DNA of 27,540 nucleotides from Desulfobulbaceae bacterium UBA2273 (GTDB lineage: Bacteria; Desulfobacterota; Desulfobulbia; Desulfobulbales; Desulfurivibrionaceae), in the NCBI GenBank assembly GCA_002347095.1, contig DDWZ01000012.1, positions 1 to 27,540 of the forward strand, in the 5' to 3' direction. Below the pieces are notes generated by a model. That model did not search any database and had not been told where the DNA came from. It worked only from the letters and a program-made list of their open reading frames with translations. The position numbers and the translations under genes were made by a program. Shown piece after piece: positions 1 to 7,432 of the stretch (the first letter of the stretch is position 1; each line of letters starts with the position of its first letter).

Positions 1-2
1 CC

Positions 3-1196
3 AGCGGCAATGGCCTGAAGCTCGACGTGCCTGCGGATTGCCCGCTGCGGCCCATAGGGTTTACCGCGAATATCACGGACTTGAGCCTCACGGACTTTCC
101 CATCACGCCCGAATTTAATGACTGCTATAGCAAGGAAATCATGGGTGTGATCAATGGCACCGTCGCGATTGCCTCCGATGTCGGTGAAACCGTGGCAAAT
201 GGGGCAGCCGAGACTGCCAAGAACTTGAGCGATGAGGCGCAGAAAACCTACACCGCGCTGCATGTGGATCGTGTCGCTGCTTGGGGACCGGCCTTGGCCA
301 CCCATGCCGCCGAGGTCAGATCGGCAAAGGATGCCGTGCAGGCCGCGGACCAGGCCGTCAATGCGGCGGGCAAGCTGATTAAGGATTTGGGTGCGGAGAT
401 CGGCAAGCTCGATGACCGAATCCGTGATATATCCAACGAGATCGGAAAGCTGCTGAAAAAGCTCTGGAGCTTCGTTTCCGGACAGGTCAAGTCACTGAAA
501 AAAGAGAAAGCAACAAAAGAGTCCGAGCGGGACAAAAAACGCACCGAACAGGCGGCGGCGGAACAGCGCAAGAAACAGGCCGAGGCGGTGAAGGCCGAGG
601 CGAATACAGCCCTGCGGGAAATCCCCGGGCCGAATATCACCGGACGGGTGGCGGAACTCAATCAGCAGATGCTCGGGGTGCAGGCGCAGCAAGAAGTGCA
701 AGCGCATGTGGCCACATACGCCGCCAACCTGGCCAGCGACTTCAAGAACCCCGGCAAGCGCAAAGAGATCTTGGGCGGAGTAGATGCCAAGGCGTTCATC
801 GATGAACGCAAGACCCAATTTACAACCGATTACCCAACCCTGGCAAAGCTTATGGAGAAGGACAGCACCGGCAAGACGCAAATGGAGCAATTTGTTGATG
901 GCTCAAAGAATGCACTGGTTGTGAAAGCGGTGTCGCAGAAGATCGAGGATGAGACCGAACGAAAGTTGCGGGAAACCGTGCCCACACTCCCGACCATGGA
1001 TTTCGATGTCCCGGTCAATATCGTGTTTGGGGAGGGCAGCAATGCCCGCTGTTTGCAGGCGCCGGCACTTCTGCAATGCACGTATTCCAACGAACTAAAC
1101 AAGCTCGTGCCGTGCACCGGCGCGCAGAATCAAGTTTTCAGGTTCCGCGCGGGGGGGGGATTTAGTGGCTGGGAATGCCTGCATGATGTTTGTTAA
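3..1196 (+). CDS. Coiled-coil protein with C-terminal β-trefoil lobe; 5' end outside window, frameshifted at 3' end
   Basis: The frame is open from the left edge (a GTG at 27 is only an internal codon), so this is the C-terminal part of a larger protein. I do not recognise the N-terminal part. Roughly residues 50–230 are Ala/Lys/Glu-rich heptad-like sequence with no Pro or Cys, consistent with a long coiled coil. Near the end, Cys-Leu ... Cys ... followed by NQVFRF resembles one lobe of an R-type (ricin-like) β-trefoil, where a C...C...NQxF/W pattern recurs three times. The second and third lobes lie in the +1 frame immediately downstream (1165–1572). The frame breaks at a run of nine G (1151–1159); eight G would join the two parts. 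As read, the protein ends with about 14 residues of out-of-frame sequence. An exported or surface role is inferred from the lectin-like fold and cysteines; no signal peptide is visible because the start is missing. Confidence 0.6.
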   Translation, partial: SGNGLKLDVPADCPLRPIGFTANITDLSLTDFPITPEFNDCYSKEIMGVINGTVAIASDVGETVANGAAETAKNLSDEAQKTYTALHVDRVAAWGPALATHAAEVRSAKDAVQAADQAVNAAGKLIKDLGAEIGKLDDRIRDISNEIGKLLKKLWSFVSGQVKSLKKEKATKESERDKKRTEQAAAEQRKKQAEAVKAEANTALREIPGPNITGRVAELNQQMLGVQAQQEVQAHVATYAANLASDFKNPGKRKEILGGVDAKAFIDERKTQFTTDYPTLAKLMEKDSTGKTQMEQFVDGSKNALVVKAVSQKIEDETERKLRETVPTLPTMDFDVPVNIVFGEGSNARCLQAPALLQCTYSNELNKLVPCTGAQNQVFRFRAGGGFSGWECLHDVC

Positions 1197-1572
1197 ATTT
1201 CCAACTGATCGAGGCTACACCACAGGCGGAATGCAATATCTGATGAAAGACTGCGCGGATGACATGAACTGGGCCAGTTATATTTTGTCCGCCACGAAAT
1301 TTTTCTTCGACCCCATCGAGGGGAATTTCACCGCCTATTTCTCGAATCCTGGGAATCCCAAAGGGTTTGCGGCATGTATAACCGCAACCAACGATGTGTT
1401 GAACTTTACGAGTGAATGCTCAACACAAAAAGAGGGGACGAAGTGGCGTTTGGTTCCGGTGGGGCAGGTGAAGGGCAGGCAAGCCCCTCCTGTGCAGGCA
1501 ATAAAGGCCAGGGGAGCGAAGCCGTCACCAGTGCCTCCGACAACCAATCTTGCGCCTCTGCAACTTCGCTGA
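1165..1572 (+). CDS. Out-of-frame remainder of the preceding gene: β-trefoil lobes 2 and 3
   Basis: This frame continues the upstream protein after the G9 run. Read with one G fewer, the joined protein passes from AGG through DLVAGNAC without a break. Two more trefoil-like lobes follow: Cys ... DCADDMNW, then Cys ... EC ... GTKWRLV. Together with the NQVFRF lobe upstream they make the three repeats expected of one β-trefoil. The tail after the third lobe is Pro/Ala/Lys-rich and probably disordered. The GTG at 1165 has no convincing ribosome-binding site, so independent translation is unlikely. I treat this as the displaced 3' part of the same gene, caused either by a sequencing indel or by true slippage at the homopolymer. 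A strong terminator follows about 50 bases after the stop. Confidence 0.55.
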   Translation: MAGNACMMFVKFPTDRGYTTGGMQYLMKDCADDMNWASYILSATKFFFDPIEGNFTAYFSNPGNPKGFAACITATNDVLNFTSECSTQKEGTKWRLVPVGQVKGRQAPPVQAIKARGAKPSPVPPTTNLAPLQLR

Positions 1573-1622
1573 GGCATGACTCAGCCATTGGAAAGGCAGG
1601 GACTCGATTGAGTGAGAGAAAT

Positions 1623-1666
1623 GCCCCCGGATAGGTTTTTTCCCGACCTATGCCGGGGGCTTTTTT
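1623..1666 (+). terminator. Intrinsic terminator after the β-trefoil gene
   Basis: GCCCCCGG-ATAGGT pairs with ACCTAT-G-CCGGGGGC, giving a 14-bp stem with one bulged G and a 9-base loop. Six T follow at 1661–1666. It ends the plus-strand gene. Confidence 0.85.
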
Positions 1667-1701
1667 GTTTCCAGGCCGAGAAGTTTAGACGCAACCGGAA
1701 T

Positions 1702-1735
1702 AAAAAAAGGGTTTCCGTGATGAACGGAAACCCTT
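1702..1735 (-). terminator. Intrinsic terminator of tRNA-Gln(CTG)
   Basis: On the minus strand, AAGGGTTTCCG and CGGAAACCCTT form a perfect 11-bp stem with a 7-base loop, followed by a T run (A run at 1702–1708 on the plus strand). It starts about 10 bases after the tRNA 3' end and serves that gene. Confidence 0.85.
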
Positions 1736-1743
1736 GATATTTT

Positions 1744-1818
<75 letters not shown>

Positions 1819-1844
1819 CTATGTGCCGGGCAAAGAACCGTCGA

Positions 1845-1873
1845 AAAATAGAGGAACAGGGCGATTATGTCAA
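1845..1873 (-). promoter_or_regulatory. Sigma-70-type promoter of tRNA-Gln(CTG)
   Basis: On the minus strand a perfect -35 TTGACA (1868–1873) is followed after 17 bases by TATTTT (1845–1850). The predicted start lies about 20 bases before the mature tRNA 5' end. Confidence 0.65.
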
Positions 1874-1936
1874 GGAGAATTGTGGTTCTTTAGCAGGTTT
1901 GTTTATGAGCAACTGAGAAGTCGGGACCGGAAAAAA

Positions 1937-2059
1937 GCATAACCAAGAAGGCATAACGGTCCAGCAGCACCGCAGATGCGCGAAAGAGGTCTGCGAAGTG
2001 TGCTATTGCACATGAGCAGGCCGATGACAAAGCAGATGCGGTGCTGCTGGACCGTTATG
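1937..2059. repeat. Palindromic element A, copy 1
   Basis: Perfect 23-base inverted arms (1952–1974 and 2037–2059) enclose a 62-base centre. The stretch from the first GCAGATGCG (1972) to the second (2032–2040) and on through GTG is nearly identical to copy 2 at 14825–14945, with about five differences in 72 bases. The outer arms differ in sequence between copies yet stay self-complementary. The centre has a small hairpin (TGTGC-TATT-GCACA). The arm tip GCATAAC also occurs once more outside the left arm (1937–1943). The right arm ends one base before the complement of the Memo stop codon, so the element forms the immediate 3' end of that gene. On the minus strand a second GTTATGC followed by six T lies beyond the far arm, so terminator activity is possible. 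I do not recognise the family. Confidence 0.8.
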
Positions 2060-2060
2060 T

Positions 2061-2864
2061 TCAGGAAATCACCATGCCCGCGTAGCCAACTACCTGGTTG
2101 GTGTCGCCGCTGGCCTCGCCGGAGTCGGTGTACCGGATGAGCCTGGCCTGGGTTGCCCCCAACCGGAGGGCGGCGACCAGGGCGATGGTGGTGGGCATGA
2201 TCCCGCACATGGTGATGCCCTTGCCCAGCACCGTGTTGTACAACCCTTCTGGGTCCAGGGCCTCAAGCCGGTGGATGGCCAGGGAATCCTTTGCCGTGGC
2301 GGACTCTCTGGATTCGTAATGGGTCATGTCCGAGCTGGCCACGATGAGGACGGGCTTGTTGTATTTCCGGATCGCTTCGGCGAGCGTCTCGCCTACTTCC
2401 TGACAGGCCTTGAAGGAGAGATGGGAGATCACCATGGGGGTCAGGGTCATGTCCGGCCGGAAATACTGCAAAAACGGCACCTGCACCTCCAGGGAATGTT
2501 CAAACCGGTGGGCCAGGGTGTCCGGTTCGATGAGGTCTGTCTGGGCGAGGAGGGTTTGGGCCAGGACGGTGTTGATCTGTATCTCGCCCAGGGGCATGTT
2601 CCAGGAGCCCGTGTGCATCAGGGATACCGGGGCGCCGTAGCCGTGGTGGTTGGGGCCCAGGAGCACGATGTCCTTGGGGATCTCCACCGCGGCGAAGGTT
2701 TCCCCTGCCACGGAGCCGGAGTAGATATAGCCGGCATGGGGCGAGACCACGGCCAGGGCTTTTTGTTTGGTTGCTGTGGAAGGGATGAGGCGTTCGAGGG
2801 TGCTTCTGAGGGTGGCGGGATCTCCGGGGTAAAACTGATGGGCAACCGCAGGCTCTCGTTTCAT
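2061..2864 (-). CDS. Memo-family protein (AmmeMemoRadiSam system protein B)
   Basis: The 267-residue protein matches the MEMO1/class III dioxygenase-like fold. Visible signatures are SPHAGYIYSG (His43), GPNHHGYG (His73/74), EHSLEVQVPFLQ and SSDMTHY (Asp179, His182), plus Cys220. These correspond to the metal-site residues known in human MEMO1 (His49, His81, Asp189, His192, Cys244). In bacteria the family often sits with AMMECR1 and a radical SAM protein; neither partner is present here, and the biochemical role remains unsettled. The start at 2864 is chosen because GGAGGT lies about 6 bases upstream; an upstream in-frame ATG at 2915 lacks this and would add an unconserved tail. The gene lies 106 bases downstream of cysS on the same strand and has its own promoter. 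Its stop codon abuts element A. Confidence 0.9.
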   Translation of the reverse strand: MKREPAVAHQFYPGDPATLRSTLERLIPSTATKQKALAVVSPHAGYIYSGSVAGETFAAVEIPKDIVLLGPNHHGYGAPVSLMHTGSWNMPLGEIQINTVLAQTLLAQTDLIEPDTLAHRFEHSLEVQVPFLQYFRPDMTLTPMVISHLSFKACQEVGETLAEAIRKYNKPVLIVASSDMTHYESRESATAKDSLAIHRLEALDPEGLYNTVLGKGITMCGIMPTTIALVAALRLGATQARLIRYTDSGEASGDTNQVVGYAGMVIS

Positions 2865-2917
2865 GGCGGACCTCCAGGACGCAACCGGGGGAAACAGGCA
2901 GAAAAGGTGTTTCACCC

Positions 2918-2947
2918 ATTATAGTCCAGAACGCACTACTGAATCAA
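2918..2947 (-). promoter_or_regulatory. Promoter upstream of the Memo gene
   Basis: On the minus strand TTGATT (2942–2947) and a perfect TATAAT (2918–2923) are separated by 18 bases, lying between the cysS stop and the Memo start. Confidence 0.5.
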
Positions 2948-2970
2948 AAAGATATGCGGAAAAAAACAGC

Positions 2971-4440
2971 CTACGGGAGTTTAACCTGCCAGGAGGTTCC
3001 GGTGGGGCCATCCTTCAGCTCGATGCCCTGGGCTAAAAGCCGGTCGCGGATTTCGTCGGCGTGACCCCAGTTTTTTGCCTCACGGGCAGCGGTTCTGTCC
3101 GCGATGGCTTTTTCGATCTCCTCGGGGGTAATCGAAAGGGTCTTGAGGATTTTTTCCTGCTCTTTGCGCATGTATTGCACCGGCTCTTCGCTGAGCAGCC
3201 CCAGGGTGTTGGCCATTTCCCTGACGGTATTGGCGCCGTTTTTGAGCAGTTGCAGGTCGGATCTGGCCGGTTTACCAGGCAGATGCTGGCGGATTTTGTT
3301 GAGCAGCTTCACCCCTTCGAAGAGATGCCCCAAGGCTTGGGCCGAGTTGAAGTCGTTGTCCATGGCCTTGAGAAACCGCTCGGCCAGGGTTTCGATCTTC
3401 TCGCGGTCCGGTTTGGAGACGGCGGAGGCTGCCTGATCGTTGCCGGTGGCGGGAAGTTGTTCGATCTCGGCCAGGCAGGTGTATAGACGGTTGAGCCCGG
3501 CCACCGCATCGAGCATGGCCGCTTCCGAGTAATCCAGCGGGTTGCGGTAGTGGGTGGAAAAGATGAAAAGCCGCAGGGATTCCGGGGAAAACCTGTCGAG
3601 CACCTCCCGGATGGTGAGGAAGTTGCCAAGCGACTTGGACATTTTTTCGTCCTTGATCGTGACAAAGCCGTGGTGCACCCAGTATTTGACGAATTCTTCC
3701 CCGGTGACGCCTTCGCTCTGGGCCATTTCGTTTTCATGGTGGGGGAAGACGAGGTCCTTGCCGCCGCCGTGGATATCAAGCGAGTCGCCGAGGTACTTGC
3801 GGCTCATGGCCGAACATTCGATGTGCCAGCCGGGACGGCCCGGGCCCCAAGGGCTTTCCCAGGTGGGTTCCCCAGGCTTGCTCCCTTTCCAGAGGGCGAA
3901 ATCCATGGGGTGTTCTTTTTTCTCGTTCACCGAGATGCGGGCGCCTGCCTGCATGTCTTCCAAGTTGCGGCCGGAAAGGGAGCCGTAGCCGCCGAACCCG
4001 GTCACCCGGTAGTAGACATCGGTGTCCACCTGGTAGGCAAGTCCCTTGCGGATGAGATCTTCGATCAGTTCGATGATCTCCGTCACATGTTCGGTGGCCT
4101 TGGGCTCGATGGTGGGGGGGAGAATGTTGAGAGAAGCCATGTCTTCATGGAACATGGCGATGAAGCGGCTGGAGAGCTCTTCGCAGGTGGTGTTCTGTTC
4201 CTGGGCCCGCTTGATGATCTTGTCGTCGATGTCTGTGAAATTGCGGACAAAGGTGACATCGTAACCCCGGTAGCGGAGGTAGCGGACGATCATGTCGAAC
4301 ACCAGGGCCGACCTGGCATGGCCTATATGGCAGTAGTCATAGGCGGTGATGCCGCAGACATAGAGCTTGACCTTGCCCTCTTCCAGGGGAATAAAAGGGG
4401 ATTTTCGGCCGGTTTTGGTGTTGTAGATCTCGATACTCAT
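2971..4440 (-). CDS. cysS: Cysteinyl-tRNA synthetase
   Basis: Class I aminoacyl-tRNA synthetase that charges tRNA-Cys with cysteine using ATP, in the cytoplasm. The 489-residue product has normal family length. The Rossmann signature HIGH is at residues 38–41 and KMSKS at 266–270. The four zinc ligands of the family are visible as Cys29, Cys209, His234 and Glu238. The C-terminal DALR and anticodon regions follow. The start at 4440 (MSIEIYNT) matches the usual beginning of the family; an in-frame ATG four codons upstream is an alternative, and neither has a strong ribosome-binding site. The gene is transcribed away from the small gene at 4700 and upstream of the Memo gene. The 259-base gap 4441–4699 must hold divergent promoters, but I see only weak AT-rich candidates there. 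Confidence 0.97.
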   Translation of the reverse strand: MSIEIYNTKTGRKSPFIPLEEGKVKLYVCGITAYDYCHIGHARSALVFDMIVRYLRYRGYDVTFVRNFTDIDDKIIKRAQEQNTTCEELSSRFIAMFHEDMASLNILPPTIEPKATEHVTEIIELIEDLIRKGLAYQVDTDVYYRVTGFGGYGSLSGRNLEDMQAGARISVNEKKEHPMDFALWKGSKPGEPTWESPWGPGRPGWHIECSAMSRKYLGDSLDIHGGGKDLVFPHHENEMAQSEGVTGEEFVKYWVHHGFVTIKDEKMSKSLGNFLTIREVLDRFSPESLRLFIFSTHYRNPLDYSEAAMLDAVAGLNRLYTCLAEIEQLPATGNDQAASAVSKPDREKIETLAERFLKAMDNDFNSAQALGHLFEGVKLLNKIRQHLPGKPARSDLQLLKNGANTVREMANTLGLLSEEPVQYMRKEQEKILKTLSITPEEIEKAIADRTAAREAKNWGHADEIRDRLLAQGIELKDGPTGTSWQVKLP

Positions 4441-4699
4441 GGTCTGTTCCATCGAGTTGCCATGCAAGACAGGAAGGCCGGGGCAGTGGGGCGTTTTTCG
4501 CTTGCCACCGCTTCTCTCTGCTGTGTTCGGGCCATTTCCCGGCATTGTTTCTGTATTTATGATAAAGGAGTTAGCCCCTTTGTAAAAAGATATGTTATAT
4601 ACCCGTTTCCAGGAAAGAGAGCAAGCCTTGTTGCGTGCATATGCAAATATCAAAACAGGGATTTTGCCCAAACGGTTGAGCTGTTGAGGAGTTTTGGCC

Positions 4700-5167
4700 A
4701 TGGAGATACTTGAGCAACGCACACTTGAAAACAACATGACCCTGACCGTCTATGACCAGTCGAAAAGAATGGTCGGAGACCGTTGGCTGATACGGATTAT
4801 CTGTGAGGCGGAACTGCCGGTTGACGAAGGGTTTTTCTCCCGGGTGGCTGAGGAGGACAGCGCCCTGCAGGCAGAGGTCCGCGAGAGGATGGCCGGGTCG
4901 CTCACGTTTTCGGTCACCAAAGAGCGGACCTTCATCGCCGAGACCGAACGGGCACCGCTGGTGGAACGCATGGTGACGGAAATCATGAGCAACATGGTGA
5001 CCTACCTGAACAGGCCGGAATTTCCCGAAAGGCTCTTTGCCCGCAAATATGCGGAGCTTCGGGAAGCCTGCGCCACGGCCCGGCATTACCGGAACCTGCC
5101 GGAGGCAGAAGGGGAGGGGGACGCGGATGAGGGACCGGCCGATTTTTCCGCCTGTTTCAAAGACTAG
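4700..5167 (+). CDS. Uncharacterised cytoplasmic protein
   Basis: A 155-residue soluble protein with no signal peptide or membrane segment; I do not recognise a named family. It begins MEILEQRTLENNMTLTVYDQ, continues with charged, mixed α/β-like sequence rich in Arg and Glu, and ends in an acidic low-complexity tail (EAEGEGDADEGP). The start at 4700 is supported by GAGGAG at 4686–4691, eight bases upstream; an in-frame TTG at 4694 is less likely. It is divergent from cysS and followed by the serA promoter, so it is probably a single-gene unit. Codon use looks like that of its neighbours. No function is proposed. Confidence 0.75.
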   Translation: MEILEQRTLENNMTLTVYDQSKRMVGDRWLIRIICEAELPVDEGFFSRVAEEDSALQAEVRERMAGSLTFSVTKERTFIAETERAPLVERMVTEIMSNMVTYLNRPEFPERLFARKYAELREACATARHYRNLPEAEGEGDADEGPADFSACFKD

Positions 5168-5208
5168 GAGAGGCGCGCCAAGCCAGGGCTGGTGTACATG
5201 TTTTATTC

Positions 5209-5236
5209 TTGACAAACTTCCCGTATCACATAATAT
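5209..5236 (+). promoter_or_regulatory. Sigma-70-type promoter of serA
   Basis: A perfect -35 TTGACA (5209–5214) and a -10 TAATAT (5231–5236) are spaced by 16 bases. The predicted transcript starts near 5243, leaving a leader of about 120 bases before the serA ATG. Confidence 0.7.
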
Positions 5237-5311
5237 TCGCCTTTTTAGAGTGCCATAAATTCTGGTTGTCTCAGGTTTTTTTTGCTTGTAATGTCCGTGC
5301 GCTATCCATTT

Positions 5312-5343
5312 GCCAGGGTCAGGAAATGACCGTGGCCGCTTTT
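5312..5343 (+). promoter_or_regulatory. Hairpin in the serA leader, possible attenuator
   Basis: GCCA-G-GGTCA (5312–5321) pairs with TGACC-G-TGGC (5327–5336) around a GGAAA loop, with one G·G mismatch. Four T follow at 5340–5343, and the ribosome-binding site AAAGGAG lies shortly after. It could be a weak terminator or only a leader stem; the T run is short. Confidence 0.35.
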
Positions 5344-5362
5344 CTTATATAAAGGAGAAACA

Positions 5363-6970
5363 ATGAAAGTTCTGATCAGTGACAACCTGTCGCCCATTGG
5401 TGTTCAGATTCTCGAGGAGGCTGGGCTTGAGGTTGATGTGAAAACAGGCCTTTCCCCGGAGGAGCTTAAAGCCACTATTCCCGAATATGACGCCCTGGTC
5501 ATCCGCAGCGCCTCCAAGGTTACCGAGGAGATCATCGCGGCGGGAGAAAAGCTGAAGGTTGTAGGGCGCGCCGGTATCGGTCTTGATAATGTCAATATCC
5601 CCGCGGCGAGCAAGAAGGGGATCATCGTGATGAACGCCCCGGACGGCAACGCCACCACCGCGGCGGAACACGCCATTGCCATGATGATGTCGCTGACCAG
5701 GAACATCCCCCAGGCCACCGCCTCCATGAAAGACGGCAAGTGGGAGAAGAAAAAATTCGGTGGCCGGGAAGTAACCGGCAAAACCGTGGGTATTGTCGGC
5801 ATCGGCCGGATCGGCAGCATCTTTGCCGAGCGGGCCCAGGGCTTGAAGATGAAGGTTATTGCCTTTGATCCCCATATGCCCAAGGAATTGGTCGAGAAGA
5901 TCGGCGTGGAGCTGGTGAGCCTGGACGAGCTGTGCAAGCGGGCCGATTTCATCTCCGTGCATGTGCCGCTCACCAAGGAGACCAAGCATCTGCTCTCCAC
6001 CGAGCAATTTAAGATGATGAAGAAAGAGTGCGTCTTCCTCGATTGCGCCCGCGGCGGCGTGGTTGATGAGGAGGCCTTGTACGAGGCTCTTAAAAACGGA
6101 GAGATCCGCGGCGCTGGCCTGGATGTCTTCGAGGTGGAGCCCACCACCAAGGAAAACTGCAAGCTGCTGAGCCTGGATAATTTCATCTGCACCCCGCATC
6201 TGGGCGCTTCCACGGCGGAGGCCCAGGAGAATGTCGCCGTGGCCATTGCCGAACAGGTTGCGGCCTATCTGCTCCGCGGCACCATCACCAACGCGGTCAA
6301 CGTGCCTTCCGTGAGCGCCGAGGTTCTTTCCCAAGTCGGCCCGTACATCACCCTGGCCGAGATGCTGGGTTCCTTCCACATGCAGATCGCCAAGGGCGGG
6401 GTTGAGGAAGTCACCATCGAATACTGCGGCGATCTCTCCGAAATGATCACCAGCCCGATCACCGTCGCCTTCCTGAAGGGGTTGTTTACCCCGATCCTCA
6501 AAGACGCGGTCAATTATGTCAACGCTCCCATCATCGCCCAGGAACGGGGCATCCGGGTGGTTGAGGCCAAGACCACCAAGAGCGACGACTTCCTCAATCT
6601 GGTGAACATCCGGGTGAAAACCACCGAGGGCGAAAATGTCCTGGCCGGAACGGTGTTCGGCAAAAACGAGCCGCGCCTGGTGCGCCTCAACGGCTTCCGC
6701 ATGGAAGCCCTGCCCGCCGGGCCCATGCTCTTTGTGCAGAACAACGATGTGCCCGGGGTGATCGGCCTGCTCGGCACCACCCTCGGCAGTGCAGGGGTGA
6801 ACATCGCCAGGATGACCGTCGGCAAGCAGCGGGAAGGGAACATGAACCTCAATGTTATCCTGCTCAACACCGATGAGGTGGTTCCTGACGCCCTGCTGGA
6901 CAAGGTCCGTTCCCTGCCGAACATCAACGAGGCCATGGTTCTTGAGTTGCCGGAGTTGGTAGGGGCCTAG
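5363..6970 (+). CDS. serA: D-3-phosphoglycerate dehydrogenase
   Basis: Catalyses the NAD-linked oxidation of 3-phosphoglycerate to 3-phosphohydroxypyruvate, the first step of serine synthesis. At 535 residues it is the long (type I) form: a substrate-binding domain, the nucleotide-binding domain with VGIVGIGRIGS (glycine motif 146–151), catalytic Arg230, Glu259 and His279 (TPHLGAST), an intervening ASB-type domain (about 320–450), and a C-terminal ACT domain (about 460–535) that in relatives senses serine. The start is fixed by AAAGGAG nine bases upstream. It has its own promoter and a structured leader. The DUF1844 gene follows 37 bases downstream and is probably cotranscribed. Confidence 0.97.
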   Translation: MKVLISDNLSPIGVQILEEAGLEVDVKTGLSPEELKATIPEYDALVIRSASKVTEEIIAAGEKLKVVGRAGIGLDNVNIPAASKKGIIVMNAPDGNATTAAEHAIAMMMSLTRNIPQATASMKDGKWEKKKFGGREVTGKTVGIVGIGRIGSIFAERAQGLKMKVIAFDPHMPKELVEKIGVELVSLDELCKRADFISVHVPLTKETKHLLSTEQFKMMKKECVFLDCARGGVVDEEALYEALKNGEIRGAGLDVFEVEPTTKENCKLLSLDNFICTPHLGASTAEAQENVAVAIAEQVAAYLLRGTITNAVNVPSVSAEVLSQVGPYITLAEMLGSFHMQIAKGGVEEVTIEYCGDLSEMITSPITVAFLKGLFTPILKDAVNYVNAPIIAQERGIRVVEAKTTKSDDFLNLVNIRVKTTEGENVLAGTVFGKNEPRLVRLNGFRMEALPAGPMLFVQNNDVPGVIGLLGTTLGSAGVNIARMTVGKQREGNMNLNVILLNTDEVVPDALLDKVRSLPNINEAMVLELPELVGA

Positions 6971-7007
6971 CGGATTGGTTTTTTCCTTTTGCCCTTTGGG
7001 ATAGCCC

Positions 7008-7325
7008 ATGACTGAAAACGAGAAAAACGAGAAAGAGTGCTGTCCGGAGGGGTATGTCCGGCAGGGCGGAAAATGTGTGCTGCCGGAGGTTACCTTTACC
7101 ACCCTGATCATGTCGTTGAATACCTCGGCTCTTTTTCATCTGGGCGATCTCCAGGACCCGGAAACCGGCAAGACCGGGAGGGATCTCGTTTTGGCCAAGC
7201 ATACCATCGACACCCTGCAGTTGCTCAAGGACAAGACCAAGGGGAACCTGACCGGCAAGGAGGAGGAGCTTCTTGGCCATGTGCTCGCCGATTTGAAACT
7301 GCGGTATGTGAAAGCCAACAGTTGA
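7008..7325 (+). CDS. DUF1844 family protein
   Basis: The 105-residue protein matches the DUF1844 pattern: PEVTFTTLIMSLNTSALFHL, then a DPETG...D..LAKHTIDTL..L..KTKGNLT segment and a short helical C-terminus. The function is unknown; it is small, soluble and probably helical. The N-terminus is unusual in carrying three cysteines (KECCPEGYVRQGGKCVLPEV) just before the domain, a possible metal or redox site. It follows serA by 37 bases with no strong ribosome-binding site, so translational coupling is plausible. A strong terminator ends the unit about 25 bases later. Family assignment comes from pattern memory and was not searched. Confidence 0.85.
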   Translation: MTENEKNEKECCPEGYVRQGGKCVLPEVTFTTLIMSLNTSALFHLGDLQDPETGKTGRDLVLAKHTIDTLQLLKDKTKGNLTGKEEELLGHVLADLKLRYVKANS

Positions 7326-7350
7326 TTCTTTTCCCGCCGCCAATATTCGA

Positions 7351-7394
7351 GATCGCCTGGGTTTCAATCCGCTGAAATCAGGCGATCTTTTTTT
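7351..7394 (+). terminator. Intrinsic terminator of the serA–DUF1844 unit
   Basis: GATCGCCTG (7351–7359) pairs with CAGGCGATC (7379–7387). The stem extends inward through GTTTCA/TGAAAT with one bulge, and seven T follow at 7388–7394. ispE starts only about 40 bases further on, so its promoter is either very close or overlaps this region. Confidence 0.9.
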
Positions 7395-7432
7395 GTGGCG
7401 ACCGGAAAGGGTGTACGGAGCCTGTGCTGAAG

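Noticed and set aside
1937..2059. Integron attC site
   Set aside because: Placement after stop codons and imperfect inverted arms are suggestive, but the required RYYYAAC/GTTRRRY boxes do not fit and there is no integrase or cassette array.
1903..2208. Small reading frame through element A (encoding CFVIGLLMCNSTLRRPL); a similar frame occurs in copy 2
   Set aside because: The shared peptide arises because both copies share DNA. The frames overlap real genes, lack conserved starts, and 4 of the codon differences are not biased to third positions. The palindrome explains the conservation better.
3550..4713. A 387-codon frame antisense to cysS
   Set aside because: It lies opposite a complete cysteinyl-tRNA synthetase and has no recognisable domain or ribosome-binding site.
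5345..7111. A 588-codon frame antisense to serA
   Set aside because: serA is unmistakable on the plus strand. The opposite frame is His/Gly/Leu-rich low-complexity sequence typical of a GC-rich shadow.
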